Assembly (NCBI RefSeq): GCF_000006985.1
Contig: NC_002932.3
Location: 1,227,109 to 1,291,108, forward strand
DNA length: 64,000 nt
Source of the DNA: Chlorobaculum tepidum TLS
GTDB taxonomy: Bacteria > Bacteroidota > Chlorobiia > Chlorobiales > Chlorobiaceae
Direction: 5' to 3'
The notes under the pieces were generated by a model that saw only the letters and a list, made by a program, of their open reading frames with translations, made no database searches and was not told where the DNA came from. The translations under genes and the position numbers were made by a program. How positions within the stretch are numbered: position 1 is the stretch's first letter; the number at the start of each line of letters is the position of its first letter. This document shows, one piece after another, positions 26,635 through 35,732 of this stretch.

Positions 26635-27737
26635 GCATGTTCCATCCTTTTGAAATCGCGCTCTGCGGCCTCTCCGGCTCAGGAAAAACGACGCTACTCG
26701 AAAAGCTGATCCGCCGCTTCAGCACTGACGGATTCGAGGTCGCGGCGTTCAAACACGGCTGTCACCGCTTCGACATCGACCGCGAAGGCAAGGACTCCGA
26801 CCGCTTCCGGCGGGCGGGCGCGGTGCCGGTGCTAATCGTCGACCGCGAGAAGGAGGCGCTCATTTCGAGCGGCACAGGACGGCTCGACATCGCCGGATTA
26901 ACGCTCAACGCCGACCTGCTCTTCATCGAGGGTTTCAAGGAGCTGCCAGTGCCGAAAGTGCTGTTGATCGACGAGCGGCGCGAGATTCTGCCGTCGCTCG
27001 AATCTGGCGCGATTCCAGAGGTGCTCGCGCTCGCGCACGACGGTGATGCGGAGGATATGGAACGGTTCGGCCTGCCACTCTTCCATCGCGACGACGTGGC
27101 GCGGATCAGCGATTTCAGCGCGGAGTTTTTTCGGCGGGCAGCCCAGAGCGTTCCGCTCAACGGACTCGTGCTCGCGGGCGGGCGCAGCTTGCGCATGGGA
27201 CGCGACAAGGCGCAACTCCGTTACCACGAAGCAAGCCAGCTCGACCGGACAGCCGCCCTGCTCGGCGGCGTCTGCAACGAAGTGTTCATCTCCTGCCGAA
27301 GCGATCAGCTCGATCAATATTCAGATGCCAGGCTACCCGGAATCGCGGATAGCTACCTCGACCTGGGGCCGCTCGGCGGCCTGCTCTCGGCGCAGCGCCA
27401 CGCGCCCGGTGCGGCGTGGCTCGTGGCGGCGTGCGACCTGCCCTTCATCGACGAAGCGGTGATCGCGGCACTCCGGGCGGGACGACATCCTTTCCGCTTC
27501 GGCACGGCGTTCGCTGGCAGCGACGGACGCCCAGAGCCGCTGCTCGCGATCTACGAGCCAAAATCGCGACGCCGCCTGCTCGAACGCCACGCCTCCGGCA
27601 ACGACTCGCTCCGCGCGTTCCTCATGAACTCGCGGGTACAGTTCATCGAGCCGAATGATGCGTCGAAGCTGCGCAACGTGAACGACCCTGCGGCGATGGA
27701 CGACGCACTCCGGGCAATCAGCAAGGGCGGCCAATGA
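26628..27737 (+). CDS. mobBA: bifunctional MobB-MobA fusion for molybdenum cofactor guanylylation
   Basis: The first about 165 residues are MobB, a small GTPase-like protein: P-loop CGLSGSGKTTLLEKL, KHGCHRFDIDREGKD and DLLFIEGFKELP. The rest is MobA, which attaches GMP to Mo-molybdopterin: NGLVLAGGRSLRMGRDKA near residue 180, LGPLGGLLSA and ACDLPFID. The ATG at 26628 overlaps the moeA stop and is my choice; GTG 26616 and ATG 26637 are alternatives. The protein implies at least one bis-MGD enzyme, such as a DMSO-reductase-family oxidoreductase, elsewhere in the genome. Confidence 0.92.
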   Translation: MLSMFHPFEIALCGLSGSGKTTLLEKLIRRFSTDGFEVAAFKHGCHRFDIDREGKDSDRFRRAGAVPVLIVDREKEALISSGTGRLDIAGLTLNADLLFIEGFKELPVPKVLLIDERREILPSLESGAIPEVLALAHDGDAEDMERFGLPLFHRDDVARISDFSAEFFRRAAQSVPLNGLVLAGGRSLRMGRDKAQLRYHEASQLDRTAALLGGVCNEVFISCRSDQLDQYSDARLPGIADSYLDLGPLGGLLSAQRHAPGAAWLVAACDLPFIDEAVIAALRAGRHPFRFGTAFAGSDGRPEPLLAIYEPKSRRRLLERHASGNDSLRAFLMNSRVQFIEPNDASKLRNVNDPAAMDDALRAISKGGQ

Positions 27738-28726
27738 ATCGCGAATCCGCAAAACAGCTCGTGCTGACCGACCGCTTCGGGCGCACGGTTGATTACGTGC
27801 GTATCGCCGTCACCAGCGCCTGCAACCTGCGCTGTACCTACTGCCTGAAGGAGGACGCGCCCACGCAAACGCAACAACTCGACGTCGTCGAAACCTCAAA
27901 GCTCATCGCACTCTTAGCCGGAATGGGTGTCAGGAAAATCCGCTTCACCGGCGGTGAGCCGCTGCTCCATCCAAGCATCCCGGAACTGGTGAGGATCGCC
28001 AAAGCGACGCCCGGCATCGACACCGTCTGCATCACCACCAACGGCGTGCTGCTCGACCGGCAACTCGACGCGCTTGTCGAAGCCGGGCTGGACGGCGTCA
28101 ACCTCAGCCTCGACACCCTCGACCGCGAAAAATTCACATCGATCACCCGGCGCGACCGCTTTGAACAAGTCAGCAAAGCGCTCGACCGCCTGCTCGCCAC
28201 GCCCAGCCTCACAGTCAAGCTCAACACGCTCATGCTCCGGGGCATCAACAACGACGAAATCCCGGCCTTCGTCGAACTGACGCGCGAACACGACCTGACC
28301 GTTCGCTTCATGGAACTGCAACCCTTCGACGACCACCAGATCTGGCGCACCGGACGCTTCATGGGCGCCGAGAGGATCCGCGAGCGGCTCGCCGACGCCT
28401 ACCCGGAACTCGAAGCCATCACAGGCCACTCGACCGAGCACTACAGCTTCAGCCTGCCCGGCCACCGGGGATCGATCGCCATCATCCCGGCCTTCTCCCG
28501 CAACTTTTGCAGCAGCTGCTCGAAGCTCAGGATCACCGCCGACGCCCGGCTGATCAGCTGCCTCTACCACCACGAAAGCATCGACCTCGCGCCAGCCCTG
28601 AAGGGTGAAATGAATGAAGTGGAGCTGAAAAAGCGGATCATCGAAGCTGTGCAGCAAAAACCCAAAGACGGCCTGAAAAGCAGCCACGACACCGCTGCAT
28701 CAAGCATGTCGCAAATTGGAGGTTAA
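27734..28726 (+). CDS. moaA: GTP 3',8-cyclase
   Basis: MoaA performs the first step of molybdopterin synthesis. The 330-residue radical SAM protein has the N-terminal cluster motif CNLRCTYC, the GGEPLLHP segment, and the second iron-sulfur cluster motif CSSCSKLR with a third Cys in ISCLY. It ends in the conserved Gly-Gly (SQIGG) needed for activity in known MoaA. It overlaps mobBA by ATGA, so all four Mo-cofactor genes are translationally coupled. moaD and moaE are not in this window. Confidence 0.95.
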   Translation: MNRESAKQLVLTDRFGRTVDYVRIAVTSACNLRCTYCLKEDAPTQTQQLDVVETSKLIALLAGMGVRKIRFTGGEPLLHPSIPELVRIAKATPGIDTVCITTNGVLLDRQLDALVEAGLDGVNLSLDTLDREKFTSITRRDRFEQVSKALDRLLATPSLTVKLNTLMLRGINNDEIPAFVELTREHDLTVRFMELQPFDDHQIWRTGRFMGAERIRERLADAYPELEAITGHSTEHYSFSLPGHRGSIAIIPAFSRNFCSSCSKLRITADARLISCLYHHESIDLAPALKGEMNEVELKKRIIEAVQQKPKDGLKSSHDTAASSMSQIGG

Positions 28727-28741
28727 ACTCCGAAGAATCGA

Positions 28742-28778
28742 ACAGATCGGTCAGATCAGTCTGATCCGGCTGATCTGT
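28742..28778. terminator. GATC-rich palindrome between convergent moaA and the MOSC gene
   Basis: ACAGATC...GATCAG and CTGATC...GATCTGT form a symmetric hairpin with a mismatched middle. It holds four GATC sites and overlaps the last codons of the MOSC gene. There is no T-run, so its role as a terminator is uncertain. Confidence 0.4.
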
Positions 28779-29214
28779 CGGAAACCACCACCACCGGACT
28801 TCCCGGTGCTACGTGGCCACCGGCGAGTACCCGGCAAAAGATGCCCTCGCGGGGCATGATGCAGTCGCCGGTGGCCTGCTGGATGACGCAGCCGCCGTTG
28901 TGGCACTTTTTGCCGATCTGCGTCACTTCGAGGAGCGCCGCATCGCCGACCCGCAGCCGGTCGCCGACGGCAAGCGCGGCAAGCTCGATGCCCCGCGTCA
29001 CGAGATTCTCGCCGAACATGCCATAATCGAGTTCCGGCAGCACTTCGCGCACCAGGTCGATACTCTCGCCCGCCAGCAGCGAAATCTGGCGGTGCCACTC
29101 CCCCGCGTGGGCGTCGCCCTCGATTCCCCAGCTTTCACGGAGTTCGGCGGACGGAACCGCCAACTTCACCGTCCCTTTTCCAACACTGACACAAATCGCT
29201 TCGAGAACGCCCAT
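28756..29214 (-). CDS. MOSC-domain protein
   Basis: The 152-residue protein is a lone MOSC domain: a beta-rich fold with a GIEGDAHAGEWHRQISLL segment, EN(L)VTRGIEL, a GDRLRVGDAALLEVTQIGKKC strand with the conserved Cys, and a RVLAGGHVAPGSP ending. MOSC domains in MoCo sulfurases, YiiM and mARC handle molybdenum cofactor or its sulfur ligand. Facing the moa/moe/mob operon supports a cofactor-related role here. Start at 29214 (MGVLEAICVSVGKG). Exact activity unknown. Confidence 0.88.
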   Translation of the reverse strand: MGVLEAICVSVGKGTVKLAVPSAELRESWGIEGDAHAGEWHRQISLLAGESIDLVREVLPELDYGMFGENLVTRGIELAALAVGDRLRVGDAALLEVTQIGKKCHNGGCVIQQATGDCIMPREGIFCRVLAGGHVAPGSPVVVVSDRSAGSD

Positions 29215-29237
29215 AAGTCATTTAAACGTTTGAATGT

Positions 29238-29720
29238 TCAGAGATAGCGCAGATTGATGGTCAGCTCCATCGTTTTTTTGTCAAGCACAAAAGAGGCATC
29301 GTCAAACGAGGGCGGACCGAATTTCGATTTGGGATTGTTCGAGGAGCCAACCCCCTCTTTCGGCATTCCGAGGAAATTGGCGTCGAGCTTGCCGTTGGCG
29401 TTCTCGTCGTGCTGAACCGCAACCGCATACGTACCGTAGGGAATATCACCGAAGACCACCAGCGGCTCCGAACCGGCAGCCGGAATTTTAGCTCTCCTGA
29501 CAGCTCTTTCGTACTTGCCGGGAAATCCCTTTTTGGCATTGAACAGCGCCACGGAGAGGTTCCCGTTGGTGCTGCGCAAACCGGTAATTCTGACCGTGAT
29601 AGCACCGCTGCCAGCCGGAATTGCAAGCATCTCCGGTTCGGCGGCCTTGACGGTTTGCCACACCGCAGGAAACTGCATTGAAAGCAACGCGATGATGACT
29701 ATCCAGAATGCTCTTTTCAT
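29238..29720 (-). CDS. exported DUF2141-family protein
   Basis: Starting at 29720 (MKRAFWIVIIALLSM), the protein has a signal peptide ending near VKA and a mature domain of about 130 residues with the DUF2141 pattern: ITGLRSTNGNLSVALFN near the start, FGDIPYGTYAVAVQHDENANGKLD with an EF-hand-like acidic stretch, then GVGSSNNP and a FGPPSFDDASF region. The function of this family is not established. It is about 30 nt downstream of the DUF1847 gene and may be co-transcribed with it. A TTG start at 29735 is less likely. Confidence 0.8.
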   Translation of the reverse strand: MKRAFWIVIIALLSMQFPAVWQTVKAAEPEMLAIPAGSGAITVRITGLRSTNGNLSVALFNAKKGFPGKYERAVRRAKIPAAGSEPLVVFGDIPYGTYAVAVQHDENANGKLDANFLGMPKEGVGSSNNPKSKFGPPSFDDASFVLDKKTMELTINLRYL

Positions 29721-29751
29721 CTCTGACTCTCTCAAAAGGTTCTTTGAAACG

Positions 29752-30438
29752 TCACAGCTCGCGGCCCGGCTCCAGCAGGCGTTTGTAATAAGAGCCCGAG
29801 GCGTAGAGCGCGGCGGCGGGATTGTGGCCGAGCACCCGGTCCTTGACGATCAGCGTCGTGACCGGAGCGGCTGAGTGCTTCGTGAAAAGGCTGTCATGGC
29901 CAACGCAGAGGCCAATGACAACGTTGAGGTCGGTCGGCTGTTCGTTCATCACGCGGGCTTGCAGCACCGGATTGCAGAGCGATTCGTGGCTGCCGGGCGT
30001 GATCTTCAGCTCCTCGGCGATGCCGATTTGGCTTTTATCCACCGCGCCCGCCTTGCAGAGCGCCGAGAACGGCTCGAATCCGTTGGCTTCGAGAATCTTC
30101 GCGAAAACGCGCGCCTCTCCGGCGAGACCGACACAGGTAGCAAGGCCGATCCTTTTCGCGCCGATTCTCCGGGCAAAGGCAACGATCTCCTCGGCGCGGG
30201 TCAGCTTTCCATAGTAAAGCCCCTCGACTTCGGCGGCGGCGCGGGCAATCCTGGCATCGATACCGTCACCGCGGTAGAGGTCGAGGGCCTCATCGAGCTG
30301 CTCCTTGCCAATCACCTCCGAAAGGCAGGCGTCCGGCAGGCGCTTCTCCATCCGGTAGCAGCTCATCGTATGGCAATCCACGCAGCCGCGTTCGTTTCCA
30401 GCGTCCTCAGCCTTCAACTCATCGTTCATAACAGTCAT
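29752..30438 (-). CDS. DUF1847-family Cys-rich protein
   Basis: About 228 residues with an N-terminal cysteine cluster, CVDCHTMSC and a later DAC, that probably binds metal or an iron-sulfur cluster. Further conserved cysteines occur in GLATCVGLAGEA, SALCKAG, ESLCNP and IGLCVGHD. This matches the DUF1847 group found in anaerobes. No function is known; the layout suggests a redox or metal role. Start choices are ATG 30438 (MTVMNDEL) or ATG 30429. It sits about 28 nt after the MFS gene on the same strand. Confidence 0.8.
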   Translation of the reverse strand: MTVMNDELKAEDAGNERGCVDCHTMSCYRMEKRLPDACLSEVIGKEQLDEALDLYRGDGIDARIARAAAEVEGLYYGKLTRAEEIVAFARRIGAKRIGLATCVGLAGEARVFAKILEANGFEPFSALCKAGAVDKSQIGIAEELKITPGSHESLCNPVLQARVMNEQPTDLNVVIGLCVGHDSLFTKHSAAPVTTLIVKDRVLGHNPAAALYASGSYYKRLLEPGREL

Positions 30439-30466
30439 TATCAAAATGGGTTACACGTCACTGCCG

Positions 30467-31774
30467 TCACTCGATCCGGGAGGCTTCCGGTGAGGCTTCG
30501 GCGGTGGCTCGCGTCCTCACGCCGGTAATAATCAGGAGACCAAGGCAGAAAAACACCAGCAGCGAAGCGAGCGCGACCTTCTGGCTGCCGACTTGGGCGG
30601 AAACGACACCGAACACCAAAGGACCGATGATCGCCGACGCCTTTCCAAAACTACCGTCGTAGAAGCCGAAAAATTCCGTAACGTGCTCCTTCGGCGTCAG
30701 CCTCGCCATCAGCGAGCGCGAAGCTGCCTGCGACGACCCCATCGACATGCCGGCAAGAAGGCCAGTCATGATAAAGGTCTCCTTGCTTCCGGAAAGAATC
30801 GCCAGCAGAATCACCGCGAACCAGATAAAGAGCGTGATAACGATGGTACGCTTCGGGCCGATCTTGTCGGTGACAAAGCCAAACACCACCGAACCAAGAA
30901 TGGCGGTGGTCTGCACGGTCATGAAAAAGGTGATGAGTTCGCCCGTCGTGAATCCAAGCGTGTTCTGCGCGTAGATCGAGGAGAAGGCGATAACGGTCAG
31001 GATCGCGTCGTTGTAGAAAAAGTAGGCGAGCAGGAAGCGCGCGAGATCGGGATAGCTCATGATATGCCGGATCGTGTAGCCGACCTCTTTGATCGAGTGC
31101 ATAAACGACGAGCCGCGCTCGCGCCGCCGCTCACCGCTGGATGAATCGCCCACCGAGCCTTTGGTGTCGCGCAGCATCACGAAAATCGGCGCGGAGAACA
31201 CGGCGAAAAAGAGCGCGACGATGAGGAAACTGAGCTTCAGGTTGGGAATGTTGGCTGGCACAATCCCCTTTGAGAGCAGCGGCAGATTGATCAGGAGGAT
31301 GGCGAACGCACCGAGGTAACCCATCGCGAAACCGTAGCCGGAAACCCTGCCGGTGCTTCGCGGCGAGGTGATCTCCGGAAGCCACGCATCGTAGAACACA
31401 AGGCCACCCTCAAAGCCGATGTTGGCAAGAATGAAGAGCACTGCGGCGAACAGCACCATACCCGGCCCGGAAAAAGAGAGTAGCGCCGTAGCAAGTACCG
31501 ATATCAGCGTGAAAGCGAAGAGAAAGCGTTTGCGGCGGCCCGAGTAGTCCGCCTGCGCGCCGAGCACCGGCGAGATGAGCGCCACAAGCAGCATCGAAAT
31601 ACTGACGCTCGCGCCCCAGAGCGCGTCACCCTTGGGTTCTCCCTCGCAGATTATGTTCTTGAAGTAGAGCGGAAAGGCGAACGTCACCATCATGACGCTG
31701 AACGATGTATTCGCGAAATCGAACAGCAGCCATGAGAAAATCCGGGCCTTCTGCGATGTGTCGTTCATGCCCAT
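30467..31774 (-). CDS. MFS transporter of the UMF1/Atg22-like group
   Basis: The 435-residue protein has about 12 hydrophobic helices, with FDFANTSFSVMM at the first helix, the GAQADYSGRRKR loop between helices 2 and 3, and a matching FVTDKIGPKRT loop in the second half. The first helix and the GMSMGSSQAASRSLMARLTP segment are typical of UMF1-family permeases. Substrate unknown; yeast Atg22 exports amino acids, but that cannot be carried over. ATG 31768 is an alternative start. It is 12 nt downstream of purQ. Confidence 0.85.
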   Translation of the reverse strand: MGMNDTSQKARIFSWLLFDFANTSFSVMMVTFAFPLYFKNIICEGEPKGDALWGASVSISMLLVALISPVLGAQADYSGRRKRFLFAFTLISVLATALLSFSGPGMVLFAAVLFILANIGFEGGLVFYDAWLPEITSPRSTGRVSGYGFAMGYLGAFAILLINLPLLSKGIVPANIPNLKLSFLIVALFFAVFSAPIFVMLRDTKGSVGDSSSGERRRERGSSFMHSIKEVGYTIRHIMSYPDLARFLLAYFFYNDAILTVIAFSSIYAQNTLGFTTGELITFFMTVQTTAILGSVVFGFVTDKIGPKRTIVITLFIWFAVILLAILSGSKETFIMTGLLAGMSMGSSQAASRSLMARLTPKEHVTEFFGFYDGSFGKASAIIGPLVFGVVSAQVGSQKVALASLLVFFCLGLLIITGVRTRATAEASPEASRIE

Positions 31775-31786
31775 CAGAAGGCTGGG

Positions 31787-32491
31787 TTACGCTCCAGCAA
31801 GATGCGCGAAAAGCGATTCGAACAGCCGCCTGCCATCCTCCGAGCCGAGCAGCTTCTCGCTGGCGCGTTCAGGATGCGGCATCAGGCCAAGCACGTTACC
31901 CTGCTTGTTGACGATACCGGCGATGTTGTTCATCGAGCCGTTGAAGTTGGCCTCGGCAGTTGCGTTGCCCCAGGCGTCGGTGTAGCGGAACACCACCTGC
32001 CCGTTCGATTCGAGGCTCTCGATGGTCTCGGGCGAAGCGTAATAGTTGCCCTCGCCGTGCGCAACCGGCACGCGCAGCACCTCACCTTTTTGGTAACGGT
32101 CGGTGAAGATCGTGGCGTTGTTGGCGACGCTGATGGTGGTCTGGCGTGAAACGAACCTCCGTCCGGCGTTGCGGATCAGGGCACCTTCGAGCAGGCCGCA
32201 CTCAACGAGCACCTGAAAGCCGTTACAGATGCCGAGCACCGGACGCCCCTTGCCTGCAAAATCGATTACCTCGCGCATGATTGGCGAGAACCGGGCGATG
32301 GCACCGCAACGGAGATAATCTCCGTAGGAGAAACCCCCAGGGAGAATAACAGCGTCACATCCCTTAAGGTCGTGATCGTTGTGCCAGAGCATCACCGGCT
32401 TGACGCCCGGAAACGAAGCAACGGCATATTCGGTGTCGTGATCGCAGTTCGAACCGGGGAAAACCACGATTCCAACGGTAACATCAGCCAT
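31787..32491 (-). CDS. purQ: phosphoribosylformylglycinamidine synthase, glutaminase subunit
   Basis: PurQ supplies ammonia from glutamine for FGAM synthesis (purine step 4). The 234-residue class I amidotransferase has VVFPGSNCDHD near its start, GGFSYGDYLRCGA, the nucleophile in GICNGFQ, and the His/Glu pair in MPHPERA. It lies 15 nt downstream of purS on the same strand, the usual arrangement for the three-subunit enzyme; purL is not in the window. Confidence 0.96.
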   Translation of the reverse strand: MADVTVGIVVFPGSNCDHDTEYAVASFPGVKPVMLWHNDHDLKGCDAVILPGGFSYGDYLRCGAIARFSPIMREVIDFAGKGRPVLGICNGFQVLVECGLLEGALIRNAGRRFVSRQTTISVANNATIFTDRYQKGEVLRVPVAHGEGNYYASPETIESLESNGQVVFRYTDAWGNATAEANFNGSMNNIAGIVNKQGNVLGLMPHPERASEKLLGSEDGRRLFESLFAHLAGA

Positions 32492-32506
32492 AGGAGGGTG
32501 AGAAAT

Positions 32507-32761
32507 TTAGTTGACGGGTACCAGTTCGAAGCTGAAGTCCTCCATAATCGGATTGGACAGGAGCTTCTGACAGATTTCAGTGCAGACTTGCTCGGCCTCA
32601 GCGCGGAAATCTTCACCGATGATCACCTCAATGTATTTGCCGATCCTGATCGATTCGACACTCGAATACCCGAGATTTTCAAGCGCATGCTGCGCGGCTT
32701 TACCCTGAACGTCGAGAATTGAAGGACGGAGGGTCACCTTGATCTTAGCCTTGAATGCCAT
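32507..32761 (-). CDS. purS: phosphoribosylformylglycinamidine synthase subunit PurS
   Basis: The 84-residue protein starts MAFKAKIKVTLRPSILDVQG and has GKAAQHALENLGY and RIGKYIEV, the typical PurS pattern. PurS dimers bridge PurQ and small PurL in the FGAM synthase complex and take part in ammonia channelling. It is followed directly by purQ. Confidence 0.94.
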   Translation of the reverse strand: MAFKAKIKVTLRPSILDVQGKAAQHALENLGYSSVESIRIGKYIEVIIGEDFRAEAEQVCTEICQKLLSNPIMEDFSFELVPVN

Positions 32762-32803
32762 AGCAATGGTTACGTTGCAAGTTGAGGAGGGCGGAATTTT
32801 GCG

Positions 32804-33604
32804 TCAGAGCTGCCACTCCTGAACGGTACGGGTCAGCGACCTGACGATTCCGAGCAGAATATACAATAACATGGCCACAAAAAAAGCCTTGGCCTGAAAG
32901 ACCAGCACGCAGAAAATCGCGATCACGTAAAGAATCATCTGCACGGGATGACTGCGAAACGATTCGAGAGTCGGTTTGGGCAAAGCATCGTAGTTGACCT
33001 TGCTGACCATGAGAGTGGCGAGCAAAACGCTCAGAACCATCAGCACCTTCTGAAGAGCGAGTTCTGTAAACAGCGGTTCAACACTCATCCAGAGGACAAA
33101 CGAAGCGACGGTCATCGCCTGCGCCGGTGTCGGAAGACCGGAAAAAGAGTCCTTGTGGTAATCGATCAGATTGATGTTGAATCGCGCCAGCCTCAACCCG
33201 CTGCCAACCATCAGGAGCGAGCTGAGCAGCAACCCCCAAGGCATTCCAATATGTTCGAGGCCGAATTTGTAGACGAGATATGCGGGCGCAGCTCCGAAAG
33301 AGACAAGGTCGGAAAGCGAATCGAGCTCCACGCCAAATTCGGAGGAGCTGTTGGTGAGTCTCGCCACGAAACCGTCGATGGTATCGAAAAAGGCGGCCAG
33401 GAAAATGAGCCATCCCGCAATGACGAAACTACCCTCACCCGCCATGACGATGGAAACGTAGCCCGACACCATGTTCATGACCGTGAAAACCGACGGGACG
33501 AATGAGCGCGAAACGTAGGGAAAACGCCGCCGGGGCCGCTCGCCGCTATCCTGTAAAACCGGTGGATAGCGTTTTTGGCGAGCTTTTCTTTCTTCTGTGC
33601 CCAT
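32804..33604 (-). CDS. pssA: CDP-diacylglycerol--serine O-phosphatidyltransferase
   Basis: This 266-residue membrane enzyme has the CDP-alcohol phosphotransferase motif D-x2-D-G-x2-A-R-x8-9-G-x3-D-x3-D in FDTIDGFVAR and GVELDSLSD. It has about seven hydrophobic helices and a basic N-terminal tail. The PNxFT-like start region (FVPSVFTVMNMVSGY) and length fit PssA, which makes phosphatidylserine for phosphatidylethanolamine synthesis. A related phosphatidyltransferase (for example PgsA) is less likely given these features. Confidence 0.88.
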   Translation of the reverse strand: MGTEERKARQKRYPPVLQDSGERPRRRFPYVSRSFVPSVFTVMNMVSGYVSIVMAGEGSFVIAGWLIFLAAFFDTIDGFVARLTNSSSEFGVELDSLSDLVSFGAAPAYLVYKFGLEHIGMPWGLLLSSLLMVGSGLRLARFNINLIDYHKDSFSGLPTPAQAMTVASFVLWMSVEPLFTELALQKVLMVLSVLLATLMVSKVNYDALPKPTLESFRSHPVQMILYVIAIFCVLVFQAKAFFVAMLLYILLGIVRSLTRTVQEWQL

Positions 33605-33747
33605 AAAAATTATTCATCCGGCGACTTCGCCATTTCCTGCCAAACCTGTCACTGCACGTTAAAAATACCGGAGCCCGATTGCGGAGATCGTCATGAAAGA
33701 TAATTGATTCATGAAATTTTGCAATCCGGAAACAATGCCTGTTCCCG

Positions 33748-34581
33748 TCAGTAACTCTCATCCTCCGACGGGAAGCTGTTGCTCCGCACATCCTCGACGT
33801 AGCTTTTGACCGCTTGCTCGATCACCGAGGAGAGGTCAGCGTAGCGGCGGACGAAGCGAGGGCGGAAGTCGGTGCTGAGGCCAAGCATGTCGTTGATGAC
33901 CAGAACCTGGCCGTCGCACTCCGGCCCCGCGCCGATGCCGATAGTCGGAATGGTCAGCAAGCGGCTCACCTCACCGGCGAGCTTCGATGGAATCTTTTCG
34001 AGCACGATGGCGAACGCTCCAGCCTCCTCGATGATCTTCGCATCCTCGATGAGCTGCCGGGCCTCCTCCTCCTCCATCGCGCGCACCTTGTAGCTGCCAT
34101 ATTTGTAGATCGACTGCGGCATGAGGCCGAGGTGGCCCATCACCGGAATGCCGATATCGGTGATCCGCTTGACCGCTTCGGCGATCACCTTGCCCCCCTC
34201 CATTTTCACCGCGTCGCACTCGTGCTCTTTCATGATTTTCCCGGCGTTGCGCACCGCATCTTCCGGCGAGAGCTGGTAGCTCATGAAGGGCATATCGACA
34301 ATCACCATCGCCCGTCGCGTCTCTGCCTGCACGCCACGCACCACCGCCTTGGCGTGGTAGATCATCTCGTCAACGGTCATCGGCAGCGTGGTGCTGTGCC
34401 CGGCGAAGACGTTGCTCGCCGAATCGCCGACAAGAATCGCGTCAACGCCCGAGCGGTCCAGAATCCGCGCCATCGTGTAGTCATAGGCGGTCAGCATGGC
34501 GATCTTCTCGCCGCGCTCTTTCATATCGAGCATCCGGCGGGTTGTGACGTGGGGCAATTTATTGCCAGAGGGCTGGTTCAT
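33748..34581 (-). CDS. panB: 3-methyl-2-oxobutanoate hydroxymethyltransferase
   Basis: PanB makes ketopantoate from 2-oxoisovalerate and methylene-THF for pantothenate and CoA. The 277-residue protein has [14 protein letters not shown], the metal-binding [21 protein letters not shown] strand ([10 protein letters not shown]), [15 protein letters not shown], and [14 protein letters not shown]. All are expected family segments in order. It is 12 nt downstream of the LipM-like gene. Confidence 0.96.
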   Translation of the reverse strand: MNQPSGNKLPHVTTRRMLDMKERGEKIAMLTAYDYTMARILDRSGVDAILVGDSASNVFAGHSTTLPMTVDEMIYHAKAVVRGVQAETRRAMVIVDMPFMSYQLSPEDAVRNAGKIMKEHECDAVKMEGGKVIAEAVKRITDIGIPVMGHLGLMPQSIYKYGSYKVRAMEEEEARQLIEDAKIIEEAGAFAIVLEKIPSKLAGEVSRLLTIPTIGIGAGPECDGQVLVINDMLGLSTDFRPRFVRRYADLSSVIEQAVKSYVEDVRSNSFPSEDESY

Positions 34582-34593
34582 GATGGTCGTCAG

Positions 34594-35394
34594 TTAGAGT
34601 GATTGTTGAAAACCTTCGAGGCGTCCGATCTCCCCCAAAGTCAGCATTTTAGCTTCCGATCCGAAAGATTTTCCTGCTTCAGCGATAAGCAATGGCACCA
34701 GATCGGCGTAACCCGTATCGGCAAACTCGTCGAGCGACGCGGTTTTGCGCTCCATGTCGGCATCGACTGCCTGGACAAGTTCGCGGGAGGCACCCGCAAG
34801 ATAACGCGAAAGTTGCCTGTGCCGCATCGAAAGTGGCAAAGAACCATGCTGAAGAAGCACATGTCCGTTGCGACGCTGCGCCGAACCGACGATTTTGCGT
34901 CCGTCAACCTGCAACTCATACCGGGCCGAGGCGGTGAAACAGGAGACCGATTCCGGGCATGCGTACCGAGACCGGAAATCGGGCTGCGACCGGCAGAACT
35001 CTGCCGTGACGCCAACTTTGGACAGCGCCCGCGCGATGGTTTCGTGCACCATTTGATAGATCACCTCGTTCGGCAGCAGCGTGTCAGCGAAAAAGGAGTA
35101 GGTCAGCTCATCGGCATGGAACACCGCCCGCCCGCCGGTGGGCCGCACCACCACATCGACGCCCTCGGCCCGGCACCGTTCCCGGTCGATCTCCGCCGGA
35201 TTCTGGTTTCGCCCGAGTGACACCGCTGGAGGCGACCACGCATAAAACCGCCACAAACAGCAACCCCCGCCAAATTCGCGCTGAAACGACCCATCAGTAA
35301 ACGCCCGCATGAGCCGGACATCGAAATCCATGTTGTATTGACCGGAACCGGCTCCGGTATCGACGCAATAGACTGATGAAAAAAGAGATTGCAT
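34594..35394 (-). CDS. lipoate/octanoate transferase, LipM-like
   Basis: The 266-residue cofactor-transferase-fold protein has RPTGGRAVFHADELTYS (residues 84-100), a SCF motif with Cys152, and GRKIVGSAQRR with Lys167. The reactive Cys in a SCF context is what distinguishes LipM octanoyltransferases from LplA ligases; LipM moves octanoate from acyl carrier protein to a target lipoyl domain. An LplA-type ligase or LipL-type amidotransferase is the main alternative. The start at 35394 (MQSLFSSVYCVD) is chosen; the frame opens at 35415. panB follows on the same strand. Confidence 0.75.
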   Translation of the reverse strand: MQSLFSSVYCVDTGAGSGQYNMDFDVRLMRAFTDGSFQREFGGGCCLWRFYAWSPPAVSLGRNQNPAEIDRERCRAEGVDVVVRPTGGRAVFHADELTYSFFADTLLPNEVIYQMVHETIARALSKVGVTAEFCRSQPDFRSRYACPESVSCFTASARYELQVDGRKIVGSAQRRNGHVLLQHGSLPLSMRHRQLSRYLAGASRELVQAVDADMERKTASLDEFADTGYADLVPLLIAEAGKSFGSEAKMLTLGEIGRLEGFQQSL

Positions 35395-35732
35395 GAAGGT
35401 ATCAAGATAACACAAACCGGCAGGTCAAGGACTTTCGAGGAGAAAATAACAGGCGCAGGGGGAAAAATGAAGTGGCGGATGGAGGCATTTCACGTGGACT
35501 TTTCCGTATCATTCGAGCAGTAGTCTCCTAAGCAGTACCCTTTGCTGAAACCCTAACCTCTTGGATATACCATAAAAAATGCTCTTCACTCTCGCTCTCG
35601 ATTCCTGAAAAACCGGTGCAGTTTTTGCGCACAAGCTCCCTTCCTCCATCCCCCACATATTTTTCCCCTAACCGGTTGTGAGTCTGGAGACAGACCGGTA
35701 TTTTCAAGCTTTACTCCTGAACCACGGTCACG
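35395..35732. other. intergenic region between divergent genes, nothing identified
   Basis: About 340 nt separate the LipM-like gene and the CoA-binding protein. It must carry both promoters. I see no RNA gene, long palindrome or repeat; a few AT-rich stretches near 35570-35580 and 35660-35665 could be promoter parts. Confidence 0.4.
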
